This document shows positions 1-7,195 of a DNA stretch of 64,000 nt, in pieces. This DNA is from UBA11865 sp041570195 (lineage in GTDB: Bacteria; Chloroflexota; Anaerolineae; Promineifilales; Promineifilaceae), in NCBI GenBank assembly GCA_041570195.1, contig JBFFWQ010000015.1, positions 1-64,000 of the forward strand. The letters are read 5' to 3'. A model generated the notes under the pieces. That model was not told where the DNA came from. It saw nothing but the letters and a program-made list of their open reading frames with translations, and ran no database searches. Numbering within the stretch: position 1 is the stretch's first letter; each line of letters starts with the position of its first letter. The translations under genes and the position numbers were made by a program.

Positions 1-2
1 CC

Positions 3-884
3 GGTGGCACAAAGTTTGTTTGTGCTGTGGGAAGTGGGCCGGATGATTTGCGGGCGGAGATACGATTTCCCACAACAACGCCCGAAGAAACATTGACCCA
101 GGCTATTGCCTTCTTTCAGGAACGAGAGGTCTTGGATGGGCCTCTGGAGGCCATTGGCGTTGCTTCGTTTGGGCCCGTCGACCCCGATCCCGATTCAAGC
201 ACTTATGGATTCATCACCACGACGCCAAAGCCAGGCTGGAACAATACCGATCTCGTCGGCGCCTTGAAAGCACAATTCCATGTGCCCGTCGGATTCGACA
301 CGGATGCCAGTGGAGCAGCGTTGTCTGAAGGGAAATGGGGCGCAGCGCAAGATCTGCACGCTTTCCTGTACCTGACGATCGGCACCGGAATCGGCGGTGG
401 GGCCAAGGTTAATGGCAGTTTGCTGCACGGCCTTGTCCATCCGGAGATGGGACACATACGGCTCAATCATGATTGGCAACGTGATCCCTACCCTGGTAAC
501 TGCCCCTATCATGGTGACTGTTTGGAAGGCATGGCATCCGGTCCGGCGATTGAAGAACGGTGGAATAAGAAAGGTCAGGAGCTTGGGAGTGAACATGCGG
601 CCTGGGACTTAGAGGCCGATTACCTGGCTCAGGCTATACATACGTTGGTTTGTTTGTTTTCGCCCCAACGCGTCATCATGGGTGGCGGCGTTATGGATAT
701 GCCGGGGCTGTTGGACAAAGTCAGGCGGAATACGGTACGCTATCTTAACGGCTATATTCAGCATCCTGCAGTCACCGAACATATCGAAGATTACATCGTT
801 CGGCCCGGGTTAGGGGACAAGGCAGGCGTATTGGGAGCGATTGCCTTGGGCATTCAGGCGAATCAGCAACCTGACACTATGTAA
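3..884 (+). CDS. ROK-family sugar kinase, probable fructokinase (5' end outside window)
   Basis: The reading frame is open from the left edge (GGTKFVCAVG), so the N-terminus and the start codon lie upstream; the GTG at 27 is internal. ROK kinases phosphorylate hexoses with ATP in the cytoplasm. The ROK glycine-rich block GTGIGGGAKVNG is followed by PEMGHIRL and by the zinc-binding cluster CPYHGDC plus LEGMASGPAIEERW. That arrangement resembles the YdhR/fructokinase branch of ROK proteins rather than NagC-type repressors, and no helix-turn-helix is visible in the part present. The fructose preference is inferred from that resemblance; glucose or mannose remains possible. A decayed region follows. 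Confidence 0.85.
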   Translation, partial: GGTKFVCAVGSGPDDLRAEIRFPTTTPEETLTQAIAFFQEREVLDGPLEAIGVASFGPVDPDPDSSTYGFITTTPKPGWNNTDLVGALKAQFHVPVGFDTDASGAALSEGKWGAAQDLHAFLYLTIGTGIGGGAKVNGSLLHGLVHPEMGHIRLNHDWQRDPYPGNCPYHGDCLEGMASGPAIEERWNKKGQELGSEHAAWDLEADYLAQAIHTLVCLFSPQRVIMGGGVMDMPGLLDKVRRNTVRYLNGYIQHPAVTEHIEDYIVRPGLGDKAGVLGAIALGIQANQQPDTM

Positions 885-1047
885 TGATAACCGGCGTCCA
901 TACCGGCTGGGTTGTTGCTGGCAGGTAGCTTCGCTCGTTAGCTAGAGGCGGAAACGCCACCAAACAGTTTCGCCGCCGATCACGCCTTACCGGTCACGGC
1001 CGATCCAGAATCGCCACCCCGGTTTGCACCTGGGGGTTGACGATCAT

Positions 1048-1352
1048 TCAGACTGGGCGCCCGGTTTGCGGCAAGAGGTGAGCCGTCCAAAAATCCGGGC
1101 GGTCAATGGAGCATCCAGCCCGAGAACAGTATTGATTCGCCGGGGTCTTTCCGGTCACTGAATTCGATCGGCCCATACCGGTCACGGGCGCTCAGGCTAG
1201 ATCCAGTTGCCCTGCTGGAAGGACCCGTCAGATAGGTAATGGCCGGCGCCGAGACATAAACGTTCCTGGCCGGCCGGATCGCGGGCCATGTCGTTTATCA
1301 ACAACTGTAAGACGGGCCGGGTGCTGGGAATAATGGCCAGGTGGTCAAAGTC
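1048..1352 (-). pseudogene. Decayed gene of unknown family
   Basis: Three consecutive minus-strand stretches read like protein but lie in different frames, separated by stops. The first (about 1352 to 1197) reads RDFDHLAIIPSTRPVLQLL and later LCLGAGHYLSDGSFQQGNWI then stop. The second (1195 to 1103) contains RYGPIEFSDRKDPGESILF. The third (1107 to 1048) contains RPDFWTAHLLPQTGRPV. The remaining gap back to the kinase gene holds nothing else recognisable. The family is not recognised. The fragment abuts the truncated transposase, so transposition probably helped destroy it. Confidence 0.4.
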
Positions 1353-2162
1353 GCGCTAGAACACCCGGAGAAGTCACCTCGAGAACTCGCCTGGCATCTG
1401 ACCGATACAGAGGAGTATTTCATCTCTGAATCGAGTGTCTACCGGATTCTCAAGTCCTATGACCTGGTGACGAGCCCTGCCTTCCAGATGATTACAGCTG
1501 CTGACCGCTTTGAAAAGCCAACCGTCCGTGTCAATGAGATGTGGCAGACTGACTTCACCCAATTCAAGGTCATCGGCTGGGGTTGGTACTACCTTTGCAC
1601 AATCCTTGATGACTTCTCCCGCCACATTCTCGCCTGGCGGCTGTCAACTAACATGGCTGCCGGCGACGTAGAAGAAACGCTACAACTGGCCCTCAATGAG
1701 GTTGATGTCACTCGAGTGAAGGTTAAGCACAGACCGAGATTGCTCTCTGACAACGGACCAGCGTTTCTTTCCCAGGCTTTGAAGGAGTATCTCAAGCGGT
1801 ACCGGCTGCAGCATATTCGGGGCGCTCCGTACCACCCCATGACGCAAGGGAAGATTGAACGCTATCACCGTTCGATGAAGAATGTTGTGAAACTGCAGAC
1901 CTTTTACTTCCCCTGGGAATTACAGCGCGCCATCGGCGACTTTGTCACCTACTACAACCACGAACGATATCACGAGTCGTTGGAAAACATGACGCCGGCT
2001 GATGTCTACTTCGGCAGAGCCAAGGAGGTGAAAACAAGGAGAGAAGAGATCAAACAAGCGACACTGGAAAAGAGGCGCCAACAACATCGACAGGGCGTTC
2101 AAGAGAGACTATATTTGAAGAGCGAACCCTCCCTTATTTTGACGCCTGAAATGTCTCATTAA
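1341..2162 (+). CDS. IS3-like transposase (OrfB), N-terminally truncated
   Basis: A DDE integrase-core transposase catalysing cut-and-paste or copy-out transposition. The catalytic triad is visible: D71 in QTDFTQF, D137 in LLSDNGPAF and E173 in GKIERYHRSMK, with the 35-residue DD35E spacing of IS3-type enzymes. The N-terminal helix-turn-helix is only partly present (SPRELAWHLTD ... SESSVYRILK), and the frame is blocked by a stop at 1308, so the GTG used here is only the first possible start. The upstream orfA part is missing and no clear terminal inverted repeats were found. This is probably an inactive IS remnant. Confidence 0.75.
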   Translation: MVKVALEHPEKSPRELAWHLTDTEEYFISESSVYRILKSYDLVTSPAFQMITAADRFEKPTVRVNEMWQTDFTQFKVIGWGWYYLCTILDDFSRHILAWRLSTNMAAGDVEETLQLALNEVDVTRVKVKHRPRLLSDNGPAFLSQALKEYLKRYRLQHIRGAPYHPMTQGKIERYHRSMKNVVKLQTFYFPWELQRAIGDFVTYYNHERYHESLENMTPADVYFGRAKEVKTRREEIKQATLEKRRQQHRQGVQERLYLKSEPSLILTPEMSH

Positions 2163-2279
2163 TTCTGAAGACGTACAGACAGCTTGCATTAGATGTGATC
2201 TTGAACTGGACTGGCGAATATAGCTAGGGTACAAACGGTCCGGTAGAAATGCTGGCCCAAATCAGGCGGAGGCATAGTC

Positions 2280-4025
2280 TTGAAGCCATTTACGTACGAT
2301 AGTGAAACCTTCCTGTTGCGCGGGAAGCGGTTTCGGATCCTGGCCGGAGCCATGCACTACTTCCGCATTCACCCGGACCACTGGCTAGATCGCCTGCTGA
2401 AACTGAAGGCCATGGGACTAAATACGGTAGAGACCTACGTGGCCTGGAACGTGCACGAGCCCACGCCCGGGGAATTTCGATTCGACGGCCGGTTGGATGT
2501 AGCAGCTTATGTTCGTCTCGCAGCCAAGCTAGGATTATATGTCATCGTACGGCCGGGCCCTTACATCTGCTCCGAGTGGGATATGGGCGGGTTACCTGCC
2601 TGGCTATTGGCCGACTCAAACATGCGACTTCGCTGTTCTCATGAACCCTACCTGACGGCTGTGGATCGCTACCTCGACGCGCTTTTACCTCTGCTGGCGC
2701 CGCTGCAGATCACCCGCGGCGGTCCGATCCTGGCCATGCAGGTCGAAAATGAATATGGCAACTATGGTAACGACAAGGATTATCTGAAGTACCTGGCCGA
2801 TGGTTTTCGTGGCCGGCAGATCGACATTCCACTTTTCACGTCAGACGGCCTCAGCGGGGAAATGCTAGCCAACGGCACGTTGCCCGGCCTGCTGGCGACG
2901 GTCAATTTCGACTCAGATGTCGAAACCGCCTTCGCCAATCTGCGCCAGTTTCAGCCTGATGGTCCGCTCATGTGCACCGAATTCTGGGATGGCTGGTTTG
3001 ATCACTGGGGCGAAGAACATCATACCCGCGACGCCGGCGAAACGGCCGTTGTCTTGGACAAGATGTTGGCCACCGGCGCTTCGGTGAGTTTCTACATGTT
3101 TCACGGCGGTACCAACTTCGGTTTCATGAATGGGGCCAATTGTGAAAATGGCCGCTATCGGCCGACCATCACCAGCTATGATTATGATGCACCGCTCACT
3201 GAAGCCGGCGACCCAGCGGCCAAATATTTGGCCTTTCGCGAGGTCATCGCCAGGCACGAGCTAGTACCTGGGCTAGCCATCCCGGAATCATCGCCAAAGA
3301 TGGCTTTGGGTCAGGTAGAGCTGACTGAGGCGGTCGGGCTTTTTGATGCGCTGGATATTCTGACCTCCCCGGCGCAGCGTATCGCGCCAGAGCCGATGGA
3401 AATGTTAGGCCAGTCACATGGCTTCATTCTCTACCAAATCGAAATCAGTGGACCAAGGAACGCGGCCGACCTCACCATCCGTGACGTGCATGATCGGGCG
3501 CTGGTATTTCTAGACGGCCGTTATCTGGGCCTGGTGGAGCGGGAAAAGCCCGAGTCGCCCCTTGCCTTTGAGATCCCGCCGGAAGGCGCGACGCTGGACA
3601 TCCTGGTCGAGAATATGGGTCGTGTCAACTATGGACCTGACTTGCTGGACCGCAAGGGGATCACTGAAGGCGTGCTACTGGGAGAGCAATTTCTTTATGG
3701 CTGGACGATCTACCCCCTCCCCTTAGACGATCTATCCGGCTTAAGCTTTGCAGCGGCCGAAACCATCGCTGGACCGGCCTTCTTCCGCGGGACATTCCGG
3801 GTGACGGCCGCTGAGGATACGTTCCTGGCCCTACCTGGTTGGACGAAAGGCGTATGCTGGATCAATGGTTTCAACTTGGGACGCTATTGGGAGCGCGGCC
3901 CGCAGCGCACGCTGTATGTCCCTAGGCCATTGTTGCGCGAGGGTGACAACGAAGTGATTGTATTTGAGTTGCACCGGGTTGAGGGCCAAATGGTTGCATT
4001 CCGCGATCGGCCGGACCTAGGTTAG
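2280..4025 (+). CDS. Beta-galactosidase, glycoside hydrolase family 35
   Basis: Hydrolyses terminal beta-galactosides by a retaining mechanism. The TIM-barrel signature runs from GAMHYFRIHPDHW through VIVRPGPYICSEWDMGGLPAWL. The expected acid/base is E158 in ENEYG and the nucleophile E234 in TEFWDGWFDHWG; a C-terminal jelly-roll region follows. At 581 residues it has the usual length of compact bacterial GH35 enzymes. There is no signal peptide, so it probably acts in the cytoplasm on imported oligosaccharides. The start is TTG, chosen because a GGAGG sits 7 nt upstream and the protein begins at the conserved MKPFTYD region. It stands alone, just downstream of the transposase remnant. Confidence 0.93.
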   Translation: MKPFTYDSETFLLRGKRFRILAGAMHYFRIHPDHWLDRLLKLKAMGLNTVETYVAWNVHEPTPGEFRFDGRLDVAAYVRLAAKLGLYVIVRPGPYICSEWDMGGLPAWLLADSNMRLRCSHEPYLTAVDRYLDALLPLLAPLQITRGGPILAMQVENEYGNYGNDKDYLKYLADGFRGRQIDIPLFTSDGLSGEMLANGTLPGLLATVNFDSDVETAFANLRQFQPDGPLMCTEFWDGWFDHWGEEHHTRDAGETAVVLDKMLATGASVSFYMFHGGTNFGFMNGANCENGRYRPTITSYDYDAPLTEAGDPAAKYLAFREVIARHELVPGLAIPESSPKMALGQVELTEAVGLFDALDILTSPAQRIAPEPMEMLGQSHGFILYQIEISGPRNAADLTIRDVHDRALVFLDGRYLGLVEREKPESPLAFEIPPEGATLDILVENMGRVNYGPDLLDRKGITEGVLLGEQFLYGWTIYPLPLDDLSGLSFAAAETIAGPAFFRGTFRVTAAEDTFLALPGWTKGVCWINGFNLGRYWERGPQRTLYVPRPLLREGDNEVIVFELHRVEGQMVAFRDRPDLG

Positions 4026-4116
4026 GCCCAGAATCACTACGCAAACAGTCAAGTAAACGAATCAGTACGGCCCTATTCCGCGTTCCATTTCACTTTTAAG
4101 GAGGATTAGAATGTAA

Positions 4117-4404
4117 CTGAAACACGTAGTTCTTCACTCGCCAGGGCCGAGGTGGTTTCTTGGCCTCGATCTTTGTGAACAGCCCGGCGTCATGGAACAT
4201 GTACAACACGATGCCAAGCTTCACGAAGAGGGCAAGTTACTTCTTGGCGGTCCGTTCACCGACGCCGACTCGGACGGGATGATGATCGCCGCCGCGGGCG
4301 TCAGTCGCGAAGAACTAAAGGAATTTGCCGCCTCGGATCCGGCCGTCCGCACTGGTCTGCTGGAGTACGAGGTGAAAACCTGGTATGTGGCCATGGCCAT
4401 GTAA
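4117..4404 (+). CDS. YCII-family protein, start codon followed at once by a stop
   Basis: The deduced protein LKHVVLHSPGPRWF...CEQPGVMEHVQHDAKLHEEGKLLLGGPF matches the YCII fold family, small ferredoxin-like proteins of uncertain function. A strong AAGGAGG (4098-4104) is placed for the ATG at 4111, but the second codon is TAA, giving ATG-TAA-CTG-AAA in the correct frame. Family members begin with a sequence like MK(H/Y)xVVLH, so the frame is original. Either CAA mutated to TAA (inactive gene), translation starts at the CTG 12 nt after the Shine-Dalgarno sequence, or a short form starts at ATG 4192. The position given assumes CTG. Confidence 0.55.
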   Translation: MKHVVLHSPGPRWFLGLDLCEQPGVMEHVQHDAKLHEEGKLLLGGPFTDADSDGMMIAAAGVSREELKEFAASDPAVRTGLLEYEVKTWYVAMAM

Positions 4405-4405
4405 C

Positions 4406-4430
4406 CGACCCGCCGCCACGCGGGTCGCTT
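4406..4430 (+). terminator. Hairpin after the YCII gene
   Basis: A perfect 8-bp stem CGACCCGC/GCGGGTCG with a 6-nt loop begins 2 nt after the stop codon and ends in CTT. The T tract is weak, so Rho-independent termination is only likely, not certain. Confidence 0.5.
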
Positions 4431-4579
4431 GTCCAAAGGAGCAGGTCGTAGATAATTGAGCTGCCTTGCAGCCTCCAATAGCGTCAAGATACAGTCGATA
4501 GATCAAGAGTATTGGTTGGTTCTCAAAACCCTAGCCAGGCAGACACTCTGGTCAGGCGGTCAGAAGGAAACAAAACAAC

Positions 4580-6211
4580 ATGAAAAAATGGGGCGCACTG
4601 ATCACGTTGTCCTTGGCTATGTTCATCATCGTCATCGATACGACGATCATGAATGTCTCCATCTCCGCCCTGGTGGAAGACCTGAATACGACCGTTTCTG
4701 GTATTCAGGCGGCCATCTCCATTTATGCCTTAGTGATGGCCGCCTTCATCCTGATTGGCGGTAAGCTGGCCGATATCGTGGGCAAGAAACGCATCTTTGT
4801 CATTGGTCTGATCGTTTATGGCGCTGGCACCACCATCGCTTCCTTCAGCGAGAGCCTGGGCATGCTCATCTTTGGCTGGTCTTTCCTGGAAGGCATCGGC
4901 GGCGCGTTGATGATCCCGAACATCCAGACCATCTTGCGCGGCGAATATGAGGGCCAGGACTTGGCCTTTTCTTATGGCATCATCGGCGCTGTAGGTGCGG
5001 TGGGCGCGGCCGTGGGCCCCATCGTCGGCGGCTTTTTCACCACTTTCTACAGTTGGCGCTGGGCGTTCCGGACCGAGTTACTGATCGTCATCATCGTCCT
5101 GATCTTAAGCCGAACGCTGACCCGCGACCGTCTGCCAGAGCACCGGCCACGCTTCGACTTCCTGGGCGCGCTGCTCTCTATCTTGGGCTGGTCGACCATC
5201 GTCTTTGGTATCCTGCTAGCCCAGTCCTATGGCCTGTTTCTGGCCAAGAAACCCTTTGTCATTGGCGATTTTGAGATCGCGCCGCTTGGATTATCAATCA
5301 CACCGATCCTGGTGGGAATCGGTCTTGTGCTTATCTTGCTGCTGTTCGCCTGGGAACGAAAACAGGAAGATGCTGGGAAAGATGGCCTGTTCAAACCGTC
5401 TATCTTCAACACGCCCGGGATAACGGCCGGTTTCGCCACCCGCTTCATCCAGGTAGGCATGTCGGCCGCCTTCTTATACATATTTCCGCTCATGCTCCAG
5501 CTGTCCTTCGAGTTCACGGCCATGCAAACCGGCCTGGCCTTGATGCCTTTTTCCATAAGTATGTTGGTGTTCGCCATCATCGGCGCCCGGTTGTCGGCCC
5601 GTTTCTTCGCCCATCTGATCATTCGGGTCGGTTTCGTGCTGGCGGCGGCCGGGCTGGCGGCCATGGCGGCCAGCATCCAACCTGGGGCTACGTTCAGCGA
5701 TTTGGTATTGGGCGGTCTGTTTGGCATGGGCGTCGGGCTCATCGCCTCGCAAATCCTGAACCTGATCCTGTCGTCGGTTGAGCCGAAGGACACGGCCGAG
5801 ACGGCCGGCTTGTCCAGCACTTTTGAACAGCTAGGCAATTCCATCGGCGTGGCCCTGGTAGGCACGGTGATGTTGTCCACTTTGGCCACGGGGTTGAGCC
5901 AGGGCATCAACAATAGCGAGGTTCTGCCACCAGAAAGCAAGGCGCCCCTGATCAGCGCCGCCGAGCAGGGCGTACAACTGATGTCCGATACGCAATTTCA
6001 AGATGGCCTGGAAGAAGCAGGCGCCGACCCGATCATGGGCGACGAACTGGAGGCTATTTACAGCCAATCGCGGACGGCCGCTTTCGACGCCGGTATCGCT
6101 TTGCTGATATATGCCTCGGTCGTCGGGCTGGTAATAACACTGGGACTGCCAAAACGTAAACTGGTGGATGCTCAAGAATCGGAACCGGCGCAAGCGGCTG
6201 CTCCCTCATGA
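4580..6211 (+). CDS. MFS drug exporter, DHA2 (EmrB/QacA) family
   Basis: A 543-residue integral membrane protein with about 14 hydrophobic segments, typical of the 14-TM DHA2 family of proton-driven multidrug exporters. Family motifs include DTTIMNVSI in TM1, a loop-2/3 motif GGKLADIVGKKRIF (motif A), and GAVGAAVGPIVGGFF in TM5 (antiporter motif C region). The C-terminus has a soluble loop (GADPIMGDELEAIYSQSRTAAFDAG) before the last TM segment, also usual for this branch. The substrate cannot be inferred. Its stop codon overlaps a tiny downstream ORF. Confidence 0.9.
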   Translation: MKKWGALITLSLAMFIIVIDTTIMNVSISALVEDLNTTVSGIQAAISIYALVMAAFILIGGKLADIVGKKRIFVIGLIVYGAGTTIASFSESLGMLIFGWSFLEGIGGALMIPNIQTILRGEYEGQDLAFSYGIIGAVGAVGAAVGPIVGGFFTTFYSWRWAFRTELLIVIIVLILSRTLTRDRLPEHRPRFDFLGALLSILGWSTIVFGILLAQSYGLFLAKKPFVIGDFEIAPLGLSITPILVGIGLVLILLLFAWERKQEDAGKDGLFKPSIFNTPGITAGFATRFIQVGMSAAFLYIFPLMLQLSFEFTAMQTGLALMPFSISMLVFAIIGARLSARFFAHLIIRVGFVLAAAGLAAMAASIQPGATFSDLVLGGLFGMGVGLIASQILNLILSSVEPKDTAETAGLSSTFEQLGNSIGVALVGTVMLSTLATGLSQGINNSEVLPPESKAPLISAAEQGVQLMSDTQFQDGLEEAGADPIMGDELEAIYSQSRTAAFDAGIALLIYASVVGLVITLGLPKRKLVDAQESEPAQAAAPS

Positions 6212-6282
6212 TTTGCGCCAATTGCCAGCGCGATAACGAAGCCAAAACCATCTACCATGATGCGATCATACGGCAGGACTAA
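6208..6282 (+). CDS. Possible 24-residue protein coupled to the MFS exporter
   Basis: An ATG overlaps the exporter stop codon as ATGA and opens a frame of 24 codons ending in TAA: MICANCQRDNEAK then TIYHDAIIRQD. The CxxC pair resembles half of a zinc ribbon. No Shine-Dalgarno sequence of its own is needed if translation is coupled. It may be a true small protein, or the surviving N-terminus of a longer zinc-ribbon protein. No homologue is recognised. Confidence 0.35.
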   Translation: MICANCQRDNEAKTIYHDAIIRQD

Positions 6283-6390
6283 TCTAAGGAGTGACCAACA
6301 GGCTCGAAGATGCACTCATGCCTTGGCTATACCAGGAACTCACAATCTGTATCATGAGATGGGCGCCGGCGCTGATTCAGGCAAGCGCCC

Positions 6391-6785
6391 CTAGTGCCAG
6401 TCTTCAATCTGCAACCGATCGATTCGTCGGAACTCCTTGGTATTATGGGTACCGAGAGTGGCTTGGTTGGCTACGACTGTGACCGCAATCAGAATATCGT
6501 AAGGACCGATCAGTTGTCCACGACCACCTAATTCAGCCCGTAATGGGCTGCGATCCTCGCTTCTTCAAGGCCAAAAGGCAAGACCGTGGCAACTGAAGCA
6601 AATTCGGCTAGCTGCTCCGAGCGCTTTGCGGGGGAGGTTGATTTTGCTATTCCAACTTCCAGTTCAAAGAGAACAAAACTGGGAATGCCTATGTCCTTCG
6701 GAGGTGTTCGCAACAGTTTGACGGAAACGTTCCTCATGCCCCTGAAGAAGTAGATCGACGTGTTAGCGTCCAGTACGAACATCAT
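6391..6785 (-). pseudogene. VapC-type PIN toxin, frameshifted
   Basis: PIN-domain ribonuclease toxins cleave RNA when freed from their antitoxin. The first frame reads MMFVLDANTSIYFFRG (D6, an expected metal ligand) through ARIAAHYG and stops after 85 residues. The next frame continues without a gap in homology: RAELGGRGQLIGPYDILIA, then LGTHNTKEFRRIDRLQIEDW, the usual VapC C-terminus with its acidic metal ligands. Inserting a single C at about 6539 (TAC-CGG-GCT) restores one uninterrupted protein of about 131 residues. The first ATG overlaps the antitoxin stop as ATGA. The frameshift removes half of the active site, so the toxin should be dead unless the frame is recoded or the base call is wrong. 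Confidence 0.85.
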
Positions 6786-7012
6786 GCCTTTTCCCGGGTG
6801 ATGTCCTGGCCCATTCCAGCCCGAATATCCTCAGCGGAAAGAAGATCCTTCCAGGCCCCGGACATGGCAACAATGGATTCCGGCCACTCGGATTGCAACT
6901 CCTTGCGTATCAGCCCAGCTATCCATCTGCTTTGAGACAAACCCATTGATTTCACAAAGGCGCGCATCTTAGCTTCAGTTTCTTTGCCCAGATAGATGGT
7001 GACTTGCCCCAT
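6782..7012 (-). CDS. Ribbon-helix-helix (CopG-like) antitoxin
   Basis: A 76-residue antitoxin: an N-terminal beta strand MGQVTIYLGKETEAKM followed by the two helices of a ribbon-helix-helix DNA-binding fold (AFVKSMGLSQSRWIAGLIRKEL), then a toxin-binding tail. It should bind both the adjacent VapC and its own promoter. I chose the ATG at 7012 because GAGG lies 9 nt upstream and the strand starts directly; a GTG at 7036 is in frame but falls inside the putative operator. It is intact although its partner is frameshifted. Confidence 0.82.
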   Translation of the reverse strand: MGQVTIYLGKETEAKMRAFVKSMGLSQSRWIAGLIRKELQSEWPESIVAMSGAWKDLLSAEDIRAGMGQDITREKA

Positions 7013-7031
7013 GTTCTTATTCCTCATCTCG

Positions 7032-7059
7032 TACACTTACATGTTACATTATGAGTGTA
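7032..7059 (-). promoter_or_regulatory. Candidate operator of the toxin-antitoxin operon
   Basis: Just upstream of the antitoxin start, the inverted repeat TACACT/AGTGTA flanks TTACATGTTACAT, with a further GTTACAT copy at 7065-7071. Ribbon-helix-helix antitoxins usually autoregulate through such AT-rich short repeats. The assignment is from position and symmetry only. Confidence 0.45.
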
Positions 7060-7195
7060 ATCGAGTTACATCGCAGGATTGGGATCATTTTTAGAGGGTT
7101 TGATTACCCCAGACTCATGGGTAGACCACATTTGAAGATGCTCTCGCCCTAGACGGGAAGGGGAAGCAGATTAAGCCAATTCTCTGGCCGGAGAG

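Noticed and set aside
6291..6482. 63-codon plus-strand frame
   Set aside because: It overlaps the conserved C-terminal half of the frameshifted VapC on the other strand and shows no similarity.
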